A stretch of DNA of 41,204 nt from an uncultured bacterium (GCA_903934925.1 CAIZPS010000007.1:1-41204), one strand, 5' to 3'; counted from the first letter of the stretch, positions 8,289 through 16,600 are shown. The notes: generated by a model not told the origin, from the letters alone. Translations and numbers: made by a program.

Positions 8289-9129
8289 TCGCCTGGCTGA
8301 CGGCCTTGTCGCGGCGGTCGACCGGGTCCCGGAGGCGACCTGGGGCGTGAGTGTGCGCCGCGACGGCGAGCAGGTCGTCGCGATCAACCCCCACGTGGTG
8401 CTGCCCAGCGCGAGCATGGGCAAGGTGCTCCTGCTGATCGCTGCGGCGCAGGCGCTGATCGACGGCGAGCACCGACTCGACGATTCGCTGGAACTCCTGC
8501 CCGAGGACCGCGTGACCGACTCCGGCCTGTGGCAGCACCTGCCCGAGCGGGTGCTGTCCTGGCAGACCGCGTGCGTGCTGGTTGCGGCCGTGAGCGACAA
8601 CTGCGCCGCCAACGCCCTGATTCGCGTGCTCGGCCTCGACCGGGTGCAGGCGGTGTCCACCGACCTGGGTTTCCCGCTCACCCGCCAGGAGGATGTGCTC
8701 CGGGACGTGCGGACGGGCGATCATCCCACCGCCCCCTCGTGGTCTCGGGCCGGTGACCTCGCTCTGCTGATGGAGCGGCTCGGATCGGCGGGGGACGACT
8801 GGCCGGAGGGAGGTCACGTGCGGTCGTGGCTGTCTCTGGGGGTCGACCTTTCGATGGTGGCCTCAGGATTCGACGTCGATCCGCTGGCGCATGCCGTTCT
8901 CCCGCGCGGTCGATGGTTGATGAACAAGACGGGCACGGATGCGGGGGTTCGGGCTGACGCTGGCGCATTCGGCCGGCCTGGGGAGGAATGGTCGTACGCC
9001 GTGGTGGCCCACTGGGCCCCTGAGCGAGGGGACCTCGTGCCGGGGGTGATGGCCTCGATGCGGGGGATCGGACACCTGCTGGCTGCGTGCTGCCCGCTGT
9101 CAGACCCCGCGCCTACTGTCGAATCATGA
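8272..9129 (+). CDS. Class A beta-lactamase-fold serine hydrolase, probably cytoplasmic
   Basis: 285 residues with the three class A/DD-peptidase motifs in order and at normal spacing: SxxK at 48-51 (SMGK), SDN at 108-110 and KTG at 219-221. There is no signal peptide, so it is unlikely to act as a periplasmic beta-lactamase. The omega-loop glutamate that deacylates penicillins is not obvious; the region reads TRQEDVLRD. Start GTG 8272 has GAGGGG upstream and overlaps the zinc-ribbon gene by 17 bases; an open frame extends further upstream only because of that overlap. The stop overlaps the next gene's ATG by four bases. Known relatives are annotated simply as serine hydrolases; the substrate is unknown. 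Confidence 0.85.
   Translation: MTAARDRLADGLVAAVDRVPEATWGVSVRRDGEQVVAINPHVVLPSASMGKVLLLIAAAQALIDGEHRLDDSLELLPEDRVTDSGLWQHLPERVLSWQTACVLVAAVSDNCAANALIRVLGLDRVQAVSTDLGFPLTRQEDVLRDVRTGDHPTAPSWSRAGDLALLMERLGSAGDDWPEGGHVRSWLSLGVDLSMVASGFDVDPLAHAVLPRGRWLMNKTGTDAGVRADAGAFGRPGEEWSYAVVAHWAPERGDLVPGVMASMRGIGHLLAACCPLSDPAPTVES
9114..9119 (+). promoter_or_regulatory. -10 box, leaderless promoter of the small CxxC gene
   Basis: TACTGT, then 6 nt, then ATG 9126. It lies inside the 3' end of the preceding coding region, so the small gene could be made both by coupling (ATGA overlap) and from its own leaderless transcript. Confidence 0.5.
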
Positions 9130-9365
9130 TCATCGACTGCGGTTCCTGCGCTGTGGCCGGCCCGGCGTGCGACGACTGTGTGGTGAGCGTCCTGATGGGC
9201 ATCCCTGAGGTGCCCCTCCGGTCTGCCGACCTGCCCCTGGGGTCTACCGACCTGCCCCTGGGGTCTACCGACCTGCCCGACGACCACGCGGCCGCCGTCG
9301 CGGTGCTGGCCGAATCCGGACTCGTGCCGCCGCTGCGCCTGGTGCGTGACGTTCGCGCCAGTTGA
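9126..9365 (+). CDS. Small conserved double-CxxC protein with internal tandem repeat
   Basis: 79 residues beginning MIIDCGSC, with cysteines at 5, 8, 15 and 18 (CxxC..CxxC) and a conserved end (LVPPLRLV) typical of a small actinobacterial family. The cysteine arrangement suggests metal binding. Between these ends lies a three-fold 7-residue repeat (SADLPLG, STDLPLG, STDLPDD) encoded by a 21-bp tandem repeat at 9220-9278. The ATG overlaps the previous stop by four bases. An upstream in-frame extension from 9087 is rejected because of the conserved MIIDC start. Function unknown; it sits just before the NlpC/P60 gene, as in related genomes. Confidence 0.75.
   Translation: MIIDCGSCAVAGPACDDCVVSVLMGIPEVPLRSADLPLGSTDLPLGSTDLPDDHAAAVAVLAESGLVPPLRLVRDVRAS
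9220..9278 (+). repeat. 21-bp in-frame tandem repeat (about 2.8 copies)
   Basis: Copies begin at 9220, 9241 and 9262. The first two differ at one base (tctGcc versus tctAcc) and the third diverges after 17 bases. The period is a multiple of three, so the repeat adds 7-residue units and does not shift the frame. Confidence 0.9.
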
Positions 9366-9636
9366 GCGGTGGCCTTCTCCAGCCGCACCTGTTCCTCTCG
9401 GAACGCGGCCCCGGTGCGCCGCGTCCGAGGCGGCGATGGCGGATCCGGGTCCTGCACCGTGTCCCGGCAGCGGCCGACCTTGTCCGTCCGATAATCGGGG
9501 AGATGTGGTGCGTCGTCACCAGTCTGTTATCTTCGATGAGGGTTCCCAGGGTCCTTTCATGAGGCCTGCGGAGCACGCAGCGAGGAGTGCCGATCGACAT
9601 CCCGTGGCTGCCGCCGCGGTCAGTGAAGGAGGCGGA
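9366..9636 (+). other. Longest intergenic region of the window (271 bases)
   Basis: Lies between the small CxxC gene and the chosen start of the NlpC/P60 gene. The frame of the latter is open through it, so part may be coding if translation starts at ATG 9559. It contains gataat near 9490 and ttatct near 9527, possible -10 boxes for the hydrolase, and a leader with a small GCCTGCGGAGCACGCAGC inverted repeat. I looked for a ydaO/c-di-AMP riboswitch, frequent before actinobacterial cell-wall hydrolase genes, and could not recognise its conserved cores. Confidence 0.5.
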
Positions 9637-10713
9637 GTGCGCGCGACAGGCCACCGGTGGATCCGCCGGGCCGCCCTGACCTCCATCTCGGCCGTGCTGC
9701 TCGTCACTGGTGGGGTGCTGGCCCCGCAGGCGTCTGCTGCCCCACGCGACCTCCAGCAGGTGCGCGATCAGGTGCGCACCCTGCAGGCCAAGGCCGAAGC
9801 GGCCACCGAGCGCTACAACAAGGCGCGCAACGACCTCAATGACGTCCAGACCGAGTTGGACGGCCTGAAGAAGAAGGTCCGCCGCGAGCGCGCCGAGCTG
9901 CAGGTGATCCTGAGCTCGGTCGACGATCTTGCCCGCTCCGCCTACACCAGCGGCGGCATCGACACCTCGCTTCAGGTGCTCCTCGCGGAGGACCCGACCG
10001 AGTTCCTGGCGCAGGCCGCAGCCCTCGACCAGGTGGCCAAGGCGCAATCGTCATCGCTGCGTCAGACGCAGACCGCGCGGCTGCGCCTGGCGCAGAGCGA
10101 GGCGGCCGTCAGTGACAAGGAGTCCATCGCGCGGCAGTACCGCAATGAGATGGCGTCAGCGAAGCAGGAGGCGGATGATCGCCTCGACGAGGCGCAGGAG
10201 GTGCTGGCCAGTCTCGAAGCGGCCGAGCGCCGACGCCTGGCCGCGATCGCGGCGCAGGAACGGCGCGCATCCATGGCCGCGGCTGTCGCGGCACGCCAGT
10301 ACCTGAGCGGGTCGTCGTCGGCGGGTGGTGGCGTGCCTCCGGTGAGCGGCCGCGCGGCTGCCGCCGTCCAGTACGCACTCGCGCAGGTGGGCGACCGTTA
10401 CGTCGCTGCAGCTGCTGGCCCCAGCTCATTCGACTGCTCCGGCCTGACGATGACGGCATGGCGCCAAGCCGGCATCTCACTGCCGCACTACTCCTATTCG
10501 CAGTGGAACAGCACGCGGCGCATTCCGTTGAGCGAGGCCCGTCCGGGTGATCTCGTCTTCTACTTCGGCGGCAGCGTCCACCACGTCGGCATGTACATCG
10601 GCGGCGGCAAGATGGTGCATGCCGCGAATCCGGGCGACGGCGTGCGCATCGACGCCGTGCTCGGCCCCTGGTACAACCGCTACTTCAGCGGTGTGGGTCG
10701 GGTCATCGGCTGA
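9637..10713 (+). CDS. Secreted NlpC/P60 peptidoglycan endopeptidase with coiled-coil
   Basis: 358-residue exported cell-wall hydrolase. A twin-arginine-flanked hydrophobic signal peptide occupies about 8-34 (cleavage near ASA-AP). Residues about 36-220 are a long Ala/Arg/Glu/Gln-rich coiled-coil as in RipA/RipC-type enzymes. Residues about 238-358 are the NlpC/P60 domain with the nucleophile Cys267 in FDCSGL, His316 in HHVGMYIGGG and a further His328. It should cleave the D-Glu to diamino-acid stem-peptide bond during division or wall growth. GTG 9637 is chosen because AAGGAGG lies 4 nt upstream and a clean signal peptide follows; ATG 9559 would add 26 residues. Synteny matches the Rv2190c position. 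It converges on fadD. Confidence 0.9.
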   Translation: MRATGHRWIRRAALTSISAVLLVTGGVLAPQASAAPRDLQQVRDQVRTLQAKAEAATERYNKARNDLNDVQTELDGLKKKVRRERAELQVILSSVDDLARSAYTSGGIDTSLQVLLAEDPTEFLAQAAALDQVAKAQSSSLRQTQTARLRLAQSEAAVSDKESIARQYRNEMASAKQEADDRLDEAQEVLASLEAAERRRLAAIAAQERRASMAAAVAARQYLSGSSSAGGGVPPVSGRAAAAVQYALAQVGDRYVAAAAGPSSFDCSGLTMTAWRQAGISLPHYSYSQWNSTRRIPLSEARPGDLVFYFGGSVHHVGMYIGGGKMVHAANPGDGVRIDAVLGPWYNRYFSGVGRVIG

Positions 10714-10733
10714 CGTCGACCGCGCCACCCATG

Positions 10734-10748
10734 GCGTAGCGCTCGTTC

Positions 10749-10754
<6 letters not shown>
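10734..10754. terminator. Hairpin between convergent NlpC/P60 and fadD genes
   Basis: Inverted repeat GCGTAG (10734-10739) and CTACGC (10749-10754) with a 9-nt loop. The distal arm includes the fadD stop codon. No T-run follows, so this is at most a weak bidirectional terminator. Confidence 0.4.
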
Positions 10755-12542
<1,788 letters not shown>

Positions 12543-12548
12543 ATTGAC

Positions 12549-12554
12549 ACCGTA
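12549..12554 (-). promoter_or_regulatory. -10 box, leaderless promoter of fadD
   Basis: TACGGT on the minus strand, 6 nt (12543-12548) before ATG 12542. There is no Shine-Dalgarno sequence. Confidence 0.6.
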
Positions 12555-12602
12555 GAACAGCCCGGAGATGTTGGCACGGGGATTGCGTGGCATTCTGACC
12601 GC

Positions 12603-12638
12603 GTGCCCAAGGCAGACCGCATCCACCGGAACGGCTGA
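12603..12638 (+). CDS. Possible 11-codon leader ORF before the metallophosphoesterase
   Basis: GTG to TGA, encoding VPKADRIHRNG. The stop lies 5 bases before the GTG of the metallophosphoesterase. A weak -10-like CATTCT ends 6 nt before the GTG, the spacing of the leaderless starts elsewhere in this window. No homology is recognised; it may be an upstream ORF whose translation helps start the next gene, or chance. Confidence 0.3.
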   Translation: MPKADRIHRNG

Positions 12639-12643
12639 CGTCG

Positions 12644-13426
12644 GTGCGGGTCCATGTGGCCAGTGACGTCCACGGGGCGGGCCGGGAGCTCGCGGAGGCG
12701 GCCGAGGGCGCCGATGTGTTCGTCTGCCTGGGTGACCTGATCTGCTTCCTCGACTATCACGACCCGCGGCGGGGGATCTTCGCCGACCTCTTCGGCGAGA
12801 ACCACGCGCGCCGCTACATCGACCTGCGCACCGCGAACCGCTTCGCGGAGGCCCGCGAGCTGAGCGCGCGGGCCTGGGAGTCGCTCGGCGTGACGGGGCA
12901 GGAGGGGCGCTGGGGCGTGATGGAGGCCATGGTCCGCAACCAGTACCAGGAGCTGTTCGACGCGATGCCCAGCCCTGCGCTGCTGACCTACGGCAACGTC
13001 GACCTCCCGGCGCTCTGGCCGGAGTACCTGAGAGAGGGGCACCGGGTCGTCGACGGTGAGGTCGTCGAGATCGACGGACAGCGCTGGGGATTCGTCGGCG
13101 GCGGGCTGGTCAGCCCCATGCGGACGCCCTTCGAGATCACCCCTGAGGACTACGCGGCGAAGGTTGCCCGCCTGGGTCCGGTGGACGTGCTGTTCACCCA
13201 CATCCCGCCGGCGATCCCCGAGATCGTCTACGACGTCGAGGCCCGACGATTCGAGGTCGGCAGCGTCGCGCTGCTGGAGTATGTCCGTGAGCACCAGCCC
13301 CGTTACCACCTGTTCGGGCACATCCATCAGCCGCTGGTCCCGCGGACGAGAATCGGGCGGACGGAGTGCGTGAACGTCGGGCACTTCGCGGGCACCGGTC
13401 GGCCGTATGTCCTCGACCTCGACTGA
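12644..13426 (+). CDS. Calcineurin-like metallophosphoesterase
   Basis: 260 residues with the metallophosphoesterase metal motifs in order: DVHG (Asp8, His10), GD (Asp31), GNVD (Asn118, in place of GNHE), His186 in FTHIPP and GHIHQP (His226, His228). There is no signal peptide or membrane segment. The substrate cannot be deduced. The family is widespread in Actinobacteria beside the fadD/SRPBCC genes. GTG 12644 gives the expected N-terminus RVHVASDVHG; no Shine-Dalgarno is seen, but an 11-codon mini-ORF ends just upstream. The final codons (VLDLD and stop) are the first copy of a 27-bp tandem repeat that continues beyond the gene. Confidence 0.88.
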   Translation: MRVHVASDVHGAGRELAEAAEGADVFVCLGDLICFLDYHDPRRGIFADLFGENHARRYIDLRTANRFAEARELSARAWESLGVTGQEGRWGVMEAMVRNQYQELFDAMPSPALLTYGNVDLPALWPEYLREGHRVVDGEVVEIDGQRWGFVGGGLVSPMRTPFEITPEDYAAKVARLGPVDVLFTHIPPAIPEIVYDVEARRFEVGSVALLEYVREHQPRYHLFGHIHQPLVPRTRIGRTECVNVGHFAGTGRPYVLDLD

Positions 13427-13541
13427 GGTCCGGACATCCTCGACCTCGACTGAGGTCCGGACATCCTCGACCTCGACTGAGGTCCGGACATCCTCGACCT
13501 CGACTGAGGTCCGGACATCCTCGACCTCGACTGAGGTCCGG
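13410..13541 (+). repeat. 27-bp tandem repeat, 4.9 copies, over the stop codon of the phosphoesterase gene
   Basis: Copies start at 13410, 13437, 13464, 13491 and 13518; the last lacks three bases. They look identical. The first copy holds the last codons and the TGA of the metallophosphoesterase; because 27 is a multiple of three, every copy repeats the TGA in that frame. Across copies CCGGA..CCTC pairs with GAGG-TCCGG around a 10-nt loop (9 bp with a 3-nt bulge), so the RNA could form four successive hairpins. It ends just before the -10 box of the SRPBCC gene. Confidence 0.95.
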
Positions 13542-13551
13542 TGGCACGGGG

Positions 13552-13557
13552 TAGCCT
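13552..13557 (+). promoter_or_regulatory. -10 box, leaderless promoter of the SRPBCC gene
   Basis: TAGCCT, 7 nt, then ATG 13565. It begins 10 bases after the end of the 27-bp tandem repeat, so repeat copy number sets what lies in the -35 and upstream region. Confidence 0.6.
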
Positions 13558-13564
13558 TCGCACC

Positions 13565-14008
13565 ATGGCCGACCAGACCGCATCCAGCATCGTGATCGAT
13601 GCCGCCGCCGACCGCATCATGGCCGTCATCGCCGACCTCCCTGCGTACCCGCAGTGGAGCGACGGCATCGCGTCCGTGACGGTGCTGTCGGTCTACGAGG
13701 ACGACAGCCGGCCAGCCGATGCCCGCTTCGTTCTCGACTCCGGTGCCATCAAGGACACCTACGAGCTCGAGTACGACTGGGATGGCGACACCAAGGTCAC
13801 CTGGACGCTCACCAAGGGCGACATGCTCACGGCCATGGACGGCACCTACGAGTTGGTGCCCAACGGCGACAGCACCACCACCGTTCATTACCGGCTCTCG
13901 GTCGACGTGAAGATCCCGATGATCGGCATGATCAAGCGCAAGGCCGAGAAGGTCATCGTCGACACGGCGTTGAAGGGTCTGAAGAAGCGCGTCGAGTCTG
14001 GCGCCTGA
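13565..14008 (+). CDS. SRPBCC (START-like, polyketide cyclase/dehydrase) family protein
   Basis: 147 residues spanning one SRPBCC domain: an opening strand (ASSIVIDAAADRIMAVI), the conserved YPQWSDG helix region at about 31-37, a run of beta strands, and a long C-terminal helix (KVIVDTALKGLKKRVESG). Such proteins form a hydrophobic cavity and bind lipids or polyketides; the ligand here is unknown. It is followed immediately (0 bases) by the ArsA-like ATPase gene; the pair is conserved in Actinobacteria (Rv2185c/Rv2184c position), which suggests a shared role near the membrane or in lipid metabolism. No signal peptide. Confidence 0.88.
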   Translation: MADQTASSIVIDAAADRIMAVIADLPAYPQWSDGIASVTVLSVYEDDSRPADARFVLDSGAIKDTYELEYDWDGDTKVTWTLTKGDMLTAMDGTYELVPNGDSTTTVHYRLSVDVKIPMIGMIKRKAEKVIVDTALKGLKKRVESGA

Positions 14009-15127
14009 GTGTCCGGCGTGCGCACCTCCGGACGCGTGGTCCTGGTCGCGGGCCAGGGCGGTGCGGGCGCAACCTCGCTAGCGCGCAGCACCGCTGATGC
14101 GGTCCGGGCCGAGGGGTTCACCGTCCTCGAAGTCGACGCGTCAGGCGCGACGGTGGCCCACCCGGACGCATCCGTCGTCTCGCTGACGGGCGCCACGTTC
14201 GGCCGACTGTGGCAGGAGGCCGGTGCCGACCCTGTCGTGCCCGAGGCGTGGTCAGGGCTGCCGGACGTTGGCCTCGTTGACGCGTGGATACGCATCACGC
14301 AGGCTCGTCAGCAGTCTGACGTCGTGGTGGTGGACGCCGGGTCGCTGGCACGCGTGCGCGACCTGTGCGTCTTGCCCGGAACGCTCGCCCACCTGCTGGA
14401 TGCGGCGATGACTCCGAGGATGGCGATGTGGCGGTCGGTCTCGGGTGCCGGTGGCCTGTTCGAATCCTTGTCCGACCTGCGCATGGGGGTCCGCGGCTGG
14501 CTGGATGTCCTCCAGCACGATGCAACGTCGGTGCGCCTTGTCGCCCGGCCGGTGCGTGACTGCGTCGACGAGGTGCTCGGCTCGAGTGCCCTGCTGTCGA
14601 TGCTCGGAGTCGACGTGGACGGCATCGTCGTCAATCGCGTTCCGCGCAAGGGTGCCCGAGGCACGGACGGTCATGCCGCGCGGGCGGAAGGACGGGCGAC
14701 GGTCGCGGCCCTGACTGAAGGATCGGACGGGGTTCCCGTGTGGCGTGCGACGTCGCGGCCCGACGCTCGCCCGTCGGTGCGCCCGGTCCCGAAGGGCAGC
14801 AGTCCGGTGGCGCTGCTGACCGATGCGGCCGTCCCGGCTACCCGGGCGAGATCCATGGGCCTCTCGGCCGACGACGACGGCTACCGCCTTGCCATCCCCT
14901 TGCGCGGTGAGGCACGGCGACGTGCGCGCGTCGGGGTGCAGGACGACCGGCTCGTAGTGTCCCTCGACGGAGTCCACGCCTGGCACGAACTGCCCTCGCT
15001 GCTGCGCCGCTGTGAGCCGCTCGGCGCGGCTCGCACCGCCACCGGTGTCACCATCCGCTGGTCCCCCGACGCGGGGGTCTGGCCGCATCGTCCGGCCGCG
15101 GAACGCGTGGTGGGGGAGGAAGGATGA
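14009..15127 (+). CDS. ArsA/Get3-like ATPase homologue with degenerate P-loop
   Basis: 372 residues. The N-terminal region resembles the ArsA/MinD deviant P-loop NTPases (VVLVAGQGGAGATS, loop at 15-23), followed by a strand giving VVVVDAG at about 108-114. Both lysines of the expected KGGxGK[ST] signature are missing (Gln and Ala instead), so ATP hydrolysis is doubtful. The C-terminal part (about 287-360; YRLAIPL, DDRLVVSLDG) matches the HSP20-like domain found at the end of actinobacterial ArsA-family proteins. GTG 14009 directly follows the SRPBCC stop; the gene's own stop overlaps the next ATG by four bases. It is probably not an arsenite pump component; possibly a client-binding partner of the SRPBCC protein (inference). 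Confidence 0.8.
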   Translation: MSGVRTSGRVVLVAGQGGAGATSLARSTADAVRAEGFTVLEVDASGATVAHPDASVVSLTGATFGRLWQEAGADPVVPEAWSGLPDVGLVDAWIRITQARQQSDVVVVDAGSLARVRDLCVLPGTLAHLLDAAMTPRMAMWRSVSGAGGLFESLSDLRMGVRGWLDVLQHDATSVRLVARPVRDCVDEVLGSSALLSMLGVDVDGIVVNRVPRKGARGTDGHAARAEGRATVAALTEGSDGVPVWRATSRPDARPSVRPVPKGSSPVALLTDAAVPATRARSMGLSADDDGYRLAIPLRGEARRRARVGVQDDRLVVSLDGVHAWHELPSLLRRCEPLGAARTATGVTIRWSPDAGVWPHRPAAERVVGEEG

Positions 15128-15474
15128 GCGGTGACGTGGAGCATCCCTGGTGGTATTCCGGGGATGAGGGCGAGCCCGATGAGGAGCCGTCCGGTGGCAC
15201 GTCCGGCGAGGCAGCCGGCTCGGCCTCGCTCGACTGGCAGGGACTGCTGTCCGGGGCTGTGCGAATGGTGGACTGGGCGGCCTCGGCTGTCGTGGAGCCG
15301 CATGGGGAGCACACCGACCCGGCTGATCACCCGGAGTGCCTGGTCTGCCGGACGCTGACCCTGGTGCAGGACCGCACCGGCATGACCGCACCCACGCCAC
15401 AGGCTCCTGTCGCACGGGAGCCGGTTCCACCTGCAGTGCCCATCCGCTGGATCCCGATCGAGGACGAGGACTGA
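15124..15474 (+). CDS. Small acidic CxxC protein, unknown function
   Basis: 116 residues, rich in Glu, Asp, Gly and Pro, with a central segment LDWQGLLSGAVRMVDWAASAV (amphipathic helix) and the motif HPECLVC, a CxxC that could bind metal or form a disulfide. The C-terminus is Pro-rich and ends IPIEDED. No signal peptide. ATG 15124 overlaps the stop of the ArsA-like gene (ATGA), so it belongs to the SRPBCC-ArsA operon. I do not recognise the family with certainty; small CxxC proteins occupy the same place before the glucokinase gene in other Actinobacteria. Confidence 0.7.
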   Translation: MSGDVEHPWWYSGDEGEPDEEPSGGTSGEAAGSASLDWQGLLSGAVRMVDWAASAVVEPHGEHTDPADHPECLVCRTLTLVQDRTGMTAPTPQAPVAREPVPPAVPIRWIPIEDED

Positions 15475-15477
15475 TCG

Positions 15478-15544
15478 CCCACGGCGCCCCACGGCGCTGT
15501 TCGCTCGCGTGGAATCGTCGTTAGCTCGCGTGGAATCGTCGTTA
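15478..15544 (+). repeat. Two short tandem duplications before the glucokinase promoter
   Basis: A roughly 10-bp direct repeat around cccacggcg (15478-15499) is followed by a perfect 21-bp tandem duplication, copies 15503-15523 and 15524-15544, each ending in GTTA. The end of the second copy forms the first two bases of the glucokinase -10 box. The first copy makes TAGCTC instead, which does not fit TAnnnT. Confidence 0.9.
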
Positions 15545-15548
15545 GGCT
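15543..15548 (+). promoter_or_regulatory. -10 box, leaderless promoter of glucokinase
   Basis: TAGGCT, 7 nt, then ATG 15556. Its upstream sequence, including the -35 position, is made of the 21-bp duplication. Confidence 0.6.
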
Positions 15549-15555
15549 GCCCACC

Positions 15556-16521
15556 ATGGCTCTGGCGATCGGCGTAGATGTCGGCGGGACGAAGATCCTC
15601 GCCGGCACGGTCACCGAGGATGGTGCCATCCGGGCCACAGCCCGTCGCCCTACTCCGCGCCAGGACGCCGCCGACGTCCTCGACCAGGTTGCTGACGTTG
15701 TCGCCGAACTCGTGGCCGGCAGTGACGAGCCCATCGTCGGCGTGGGTGTTGGCATCGCCGGGCTGGTGGATGCCGAACGGGCGCACGTCTACTTCGCCCC
15801 CAACCTGCGCTGGTCGCAGGTTCCGGTCCGCGACGTCCTGCAGTCCGCGACGGGACTTTCGGTGGTGGTCGAGAACGACGGCAACATCGCCGCGTGGGGC
15901 GAGTACCGATTCGGGGCCGGCCGCGGCGCTGACGACATGGTGCTCGTCACGGTGGGCACGGGGATCGGGGGCGGCATCGTCCTGGGTGGTCGCCTCTTCC
16001 GCGGGGCGCACGGCGCCGCGGGCGAGATCGGCCACATCAACTCGGTGCCTGACGGCCGGGCCTGCGGCTGCGGCCGAGGCGGATGCTGGGAGCAGTACGC
16101 CAGCGGCAACGCTCTCGTCCGCGAGGCCCGTGACCTTGCGGCTGAACGCCGTGCCGAGGCAGGGCTGCTGCTCTCGCTGGGCGACGGCACGCCCGAGGGT
16201 GTCCAGGGTCCCGACATCACTGAGGCGGCCCTGGCGGGTGATCCCGTTGCACGGGAGGCCTTCGCGCGGGTCGGGGTGTGGCTCGGGCGTGGTCTCGCCG
16301 ACCTGGCGGCGGTGCTGGACCCGGAGGTGTTCGTCATCGGGGGTGGCGTCTCCGAGTCCGGCGACCTGCTCCTCGCGAGTGCGCGCGCCACACTGATGGA
16401 GAAGCTCATCGGCCAGCGCAATCGCCCCGCGCCCGAGGTTCGGGTCGCTGAACTGGCCAACAGTGCCGGGGTCGTCGGCGCCGCCGACCTCGCTCGACAG
16501 CCCACTGGGACAGCGCGCTAG
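15556..16521 (+). CDS. glkA: ROK-family glucokinase
   Basis: 321-residue kinase that phosphorylates glucose to glucose 6-phosphate with ATP. The N-terminal phosphate-binding loop DVGGTK is at 8-13; the catalytic base is Asp108 in ENDGN; the ROK sugar and zinc motif follows as Glu157/His160 (GEIGH) and Cys170, Cys172, Cys177 (CGCGRGGCWE). The length fits actinobacterial GlkA, including S. coelicolor GlkA, which also takes part in carbon catabolite repression; whether that applies here cannot be seen. There is no helix-turn-helix, so it is a kinase and not a ROK repressor. ATG 15556 is placed by its leaderless -10 box. The TAG stop lies in a CTAG palindrome that starts a tandem duplication. Confidence 0.93.
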   Translation: MALAIGVDVGGTKILAGTVTEDGAIRATARRPTPRQDAADVLDQVADVVAELVAGSDEPIVGVGVGIAGLVDAERAHVYFAPNLRWSQVPVRDVLQSATGLSVVVENDGNIAAWGEYRFGAGRGADDMVLVTVGTGIGGGIVLGGRLFRGAHGAAGEIGHINSVPDGRACGCGRGGCWEQYASGNALVREARDLAAERRAEAGLLLSLGDGTPEGVQGPDITEAALAGDPVAREAFARVGVWLGRGLADLAAVLDPEVFVIGGGVSESGDLLLASARATLMEKLIGQRNRPAPEVRVAELANSAGVVGAADLARQPTGTAR

Positions 16522-16600
16522 ACGACGGCTCCGTTGTCGCCGTCGTCCTCGCGCTCGTGTTCTGCTAGACGACGGCTCCGTTGTCGCCGTCGTCCTCGCG
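16517..16600. repeat. 47-bp-period tandem duplication with hairpins at a convergent junction
   Basis: Two 37-bp identical copies, 16517-16553 and 16564-16600, separated by 10 bases. Each begins gCTAG and contains the perfect inverted repeat GACGACGGC / GCCGTCGTC with a 9-nt loop. The glucokinase stop is the CTAG of copy 1; the opposing gene's stop is the CTAG of copy 2. Copy 1 is therefore a duplicate of the last codons of the minus-strand gene. Confidence 0.93.
16521..16547. terminator. Bidirectional terminator-like hairpin after glucokinase
   Basis: Arms 16521-16529 and 16539-16547, nine perfect GC-rich base pairs and a 9-nt loop. It lies immediately after the plus-strand stop and 18 bases beyond the minus-strand stop. 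There is no T-run. The second copy (16568-16594) is inside the minus-strand coding end. Confidence 0.6.

Noticed and set aside
8272-9129. Antibiotic-resistance beta-lactamase
   Set aside because: No signal peptide and no obvious deacylating glutamate, although the SxxK/SDN/KTG motifs are present. Resistance is not supported.
9526-9562. Leaderless mini-ORF MRVPRVLS before the NlpC/P60 gene
   Set aside because: TTATCT ends only 3 nt before the ATG, too close compared with the 6-7 nt seen at all other leaderless starts.
9366-9636. c-di-AMP (ydaO) riboswitch before the NlpC/P60 gene
   Set aside because: Expected by family context, but I could not recognise the conserved core sequences by eye. 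A covariance-model search would decide.
13410-13541. CRISPR-like array from the 27-bp repeats
   Set aside because: The units follow one another directly with no variable spacers; they overlap a coding end and there are no cas genes.
14009-15127. Arsenite efflux ATPase
   Set aside because: The P-loop lysines are missing, there is no cysteine metal site or arsenic gene nearby, and the context is the SRPBCC pair.
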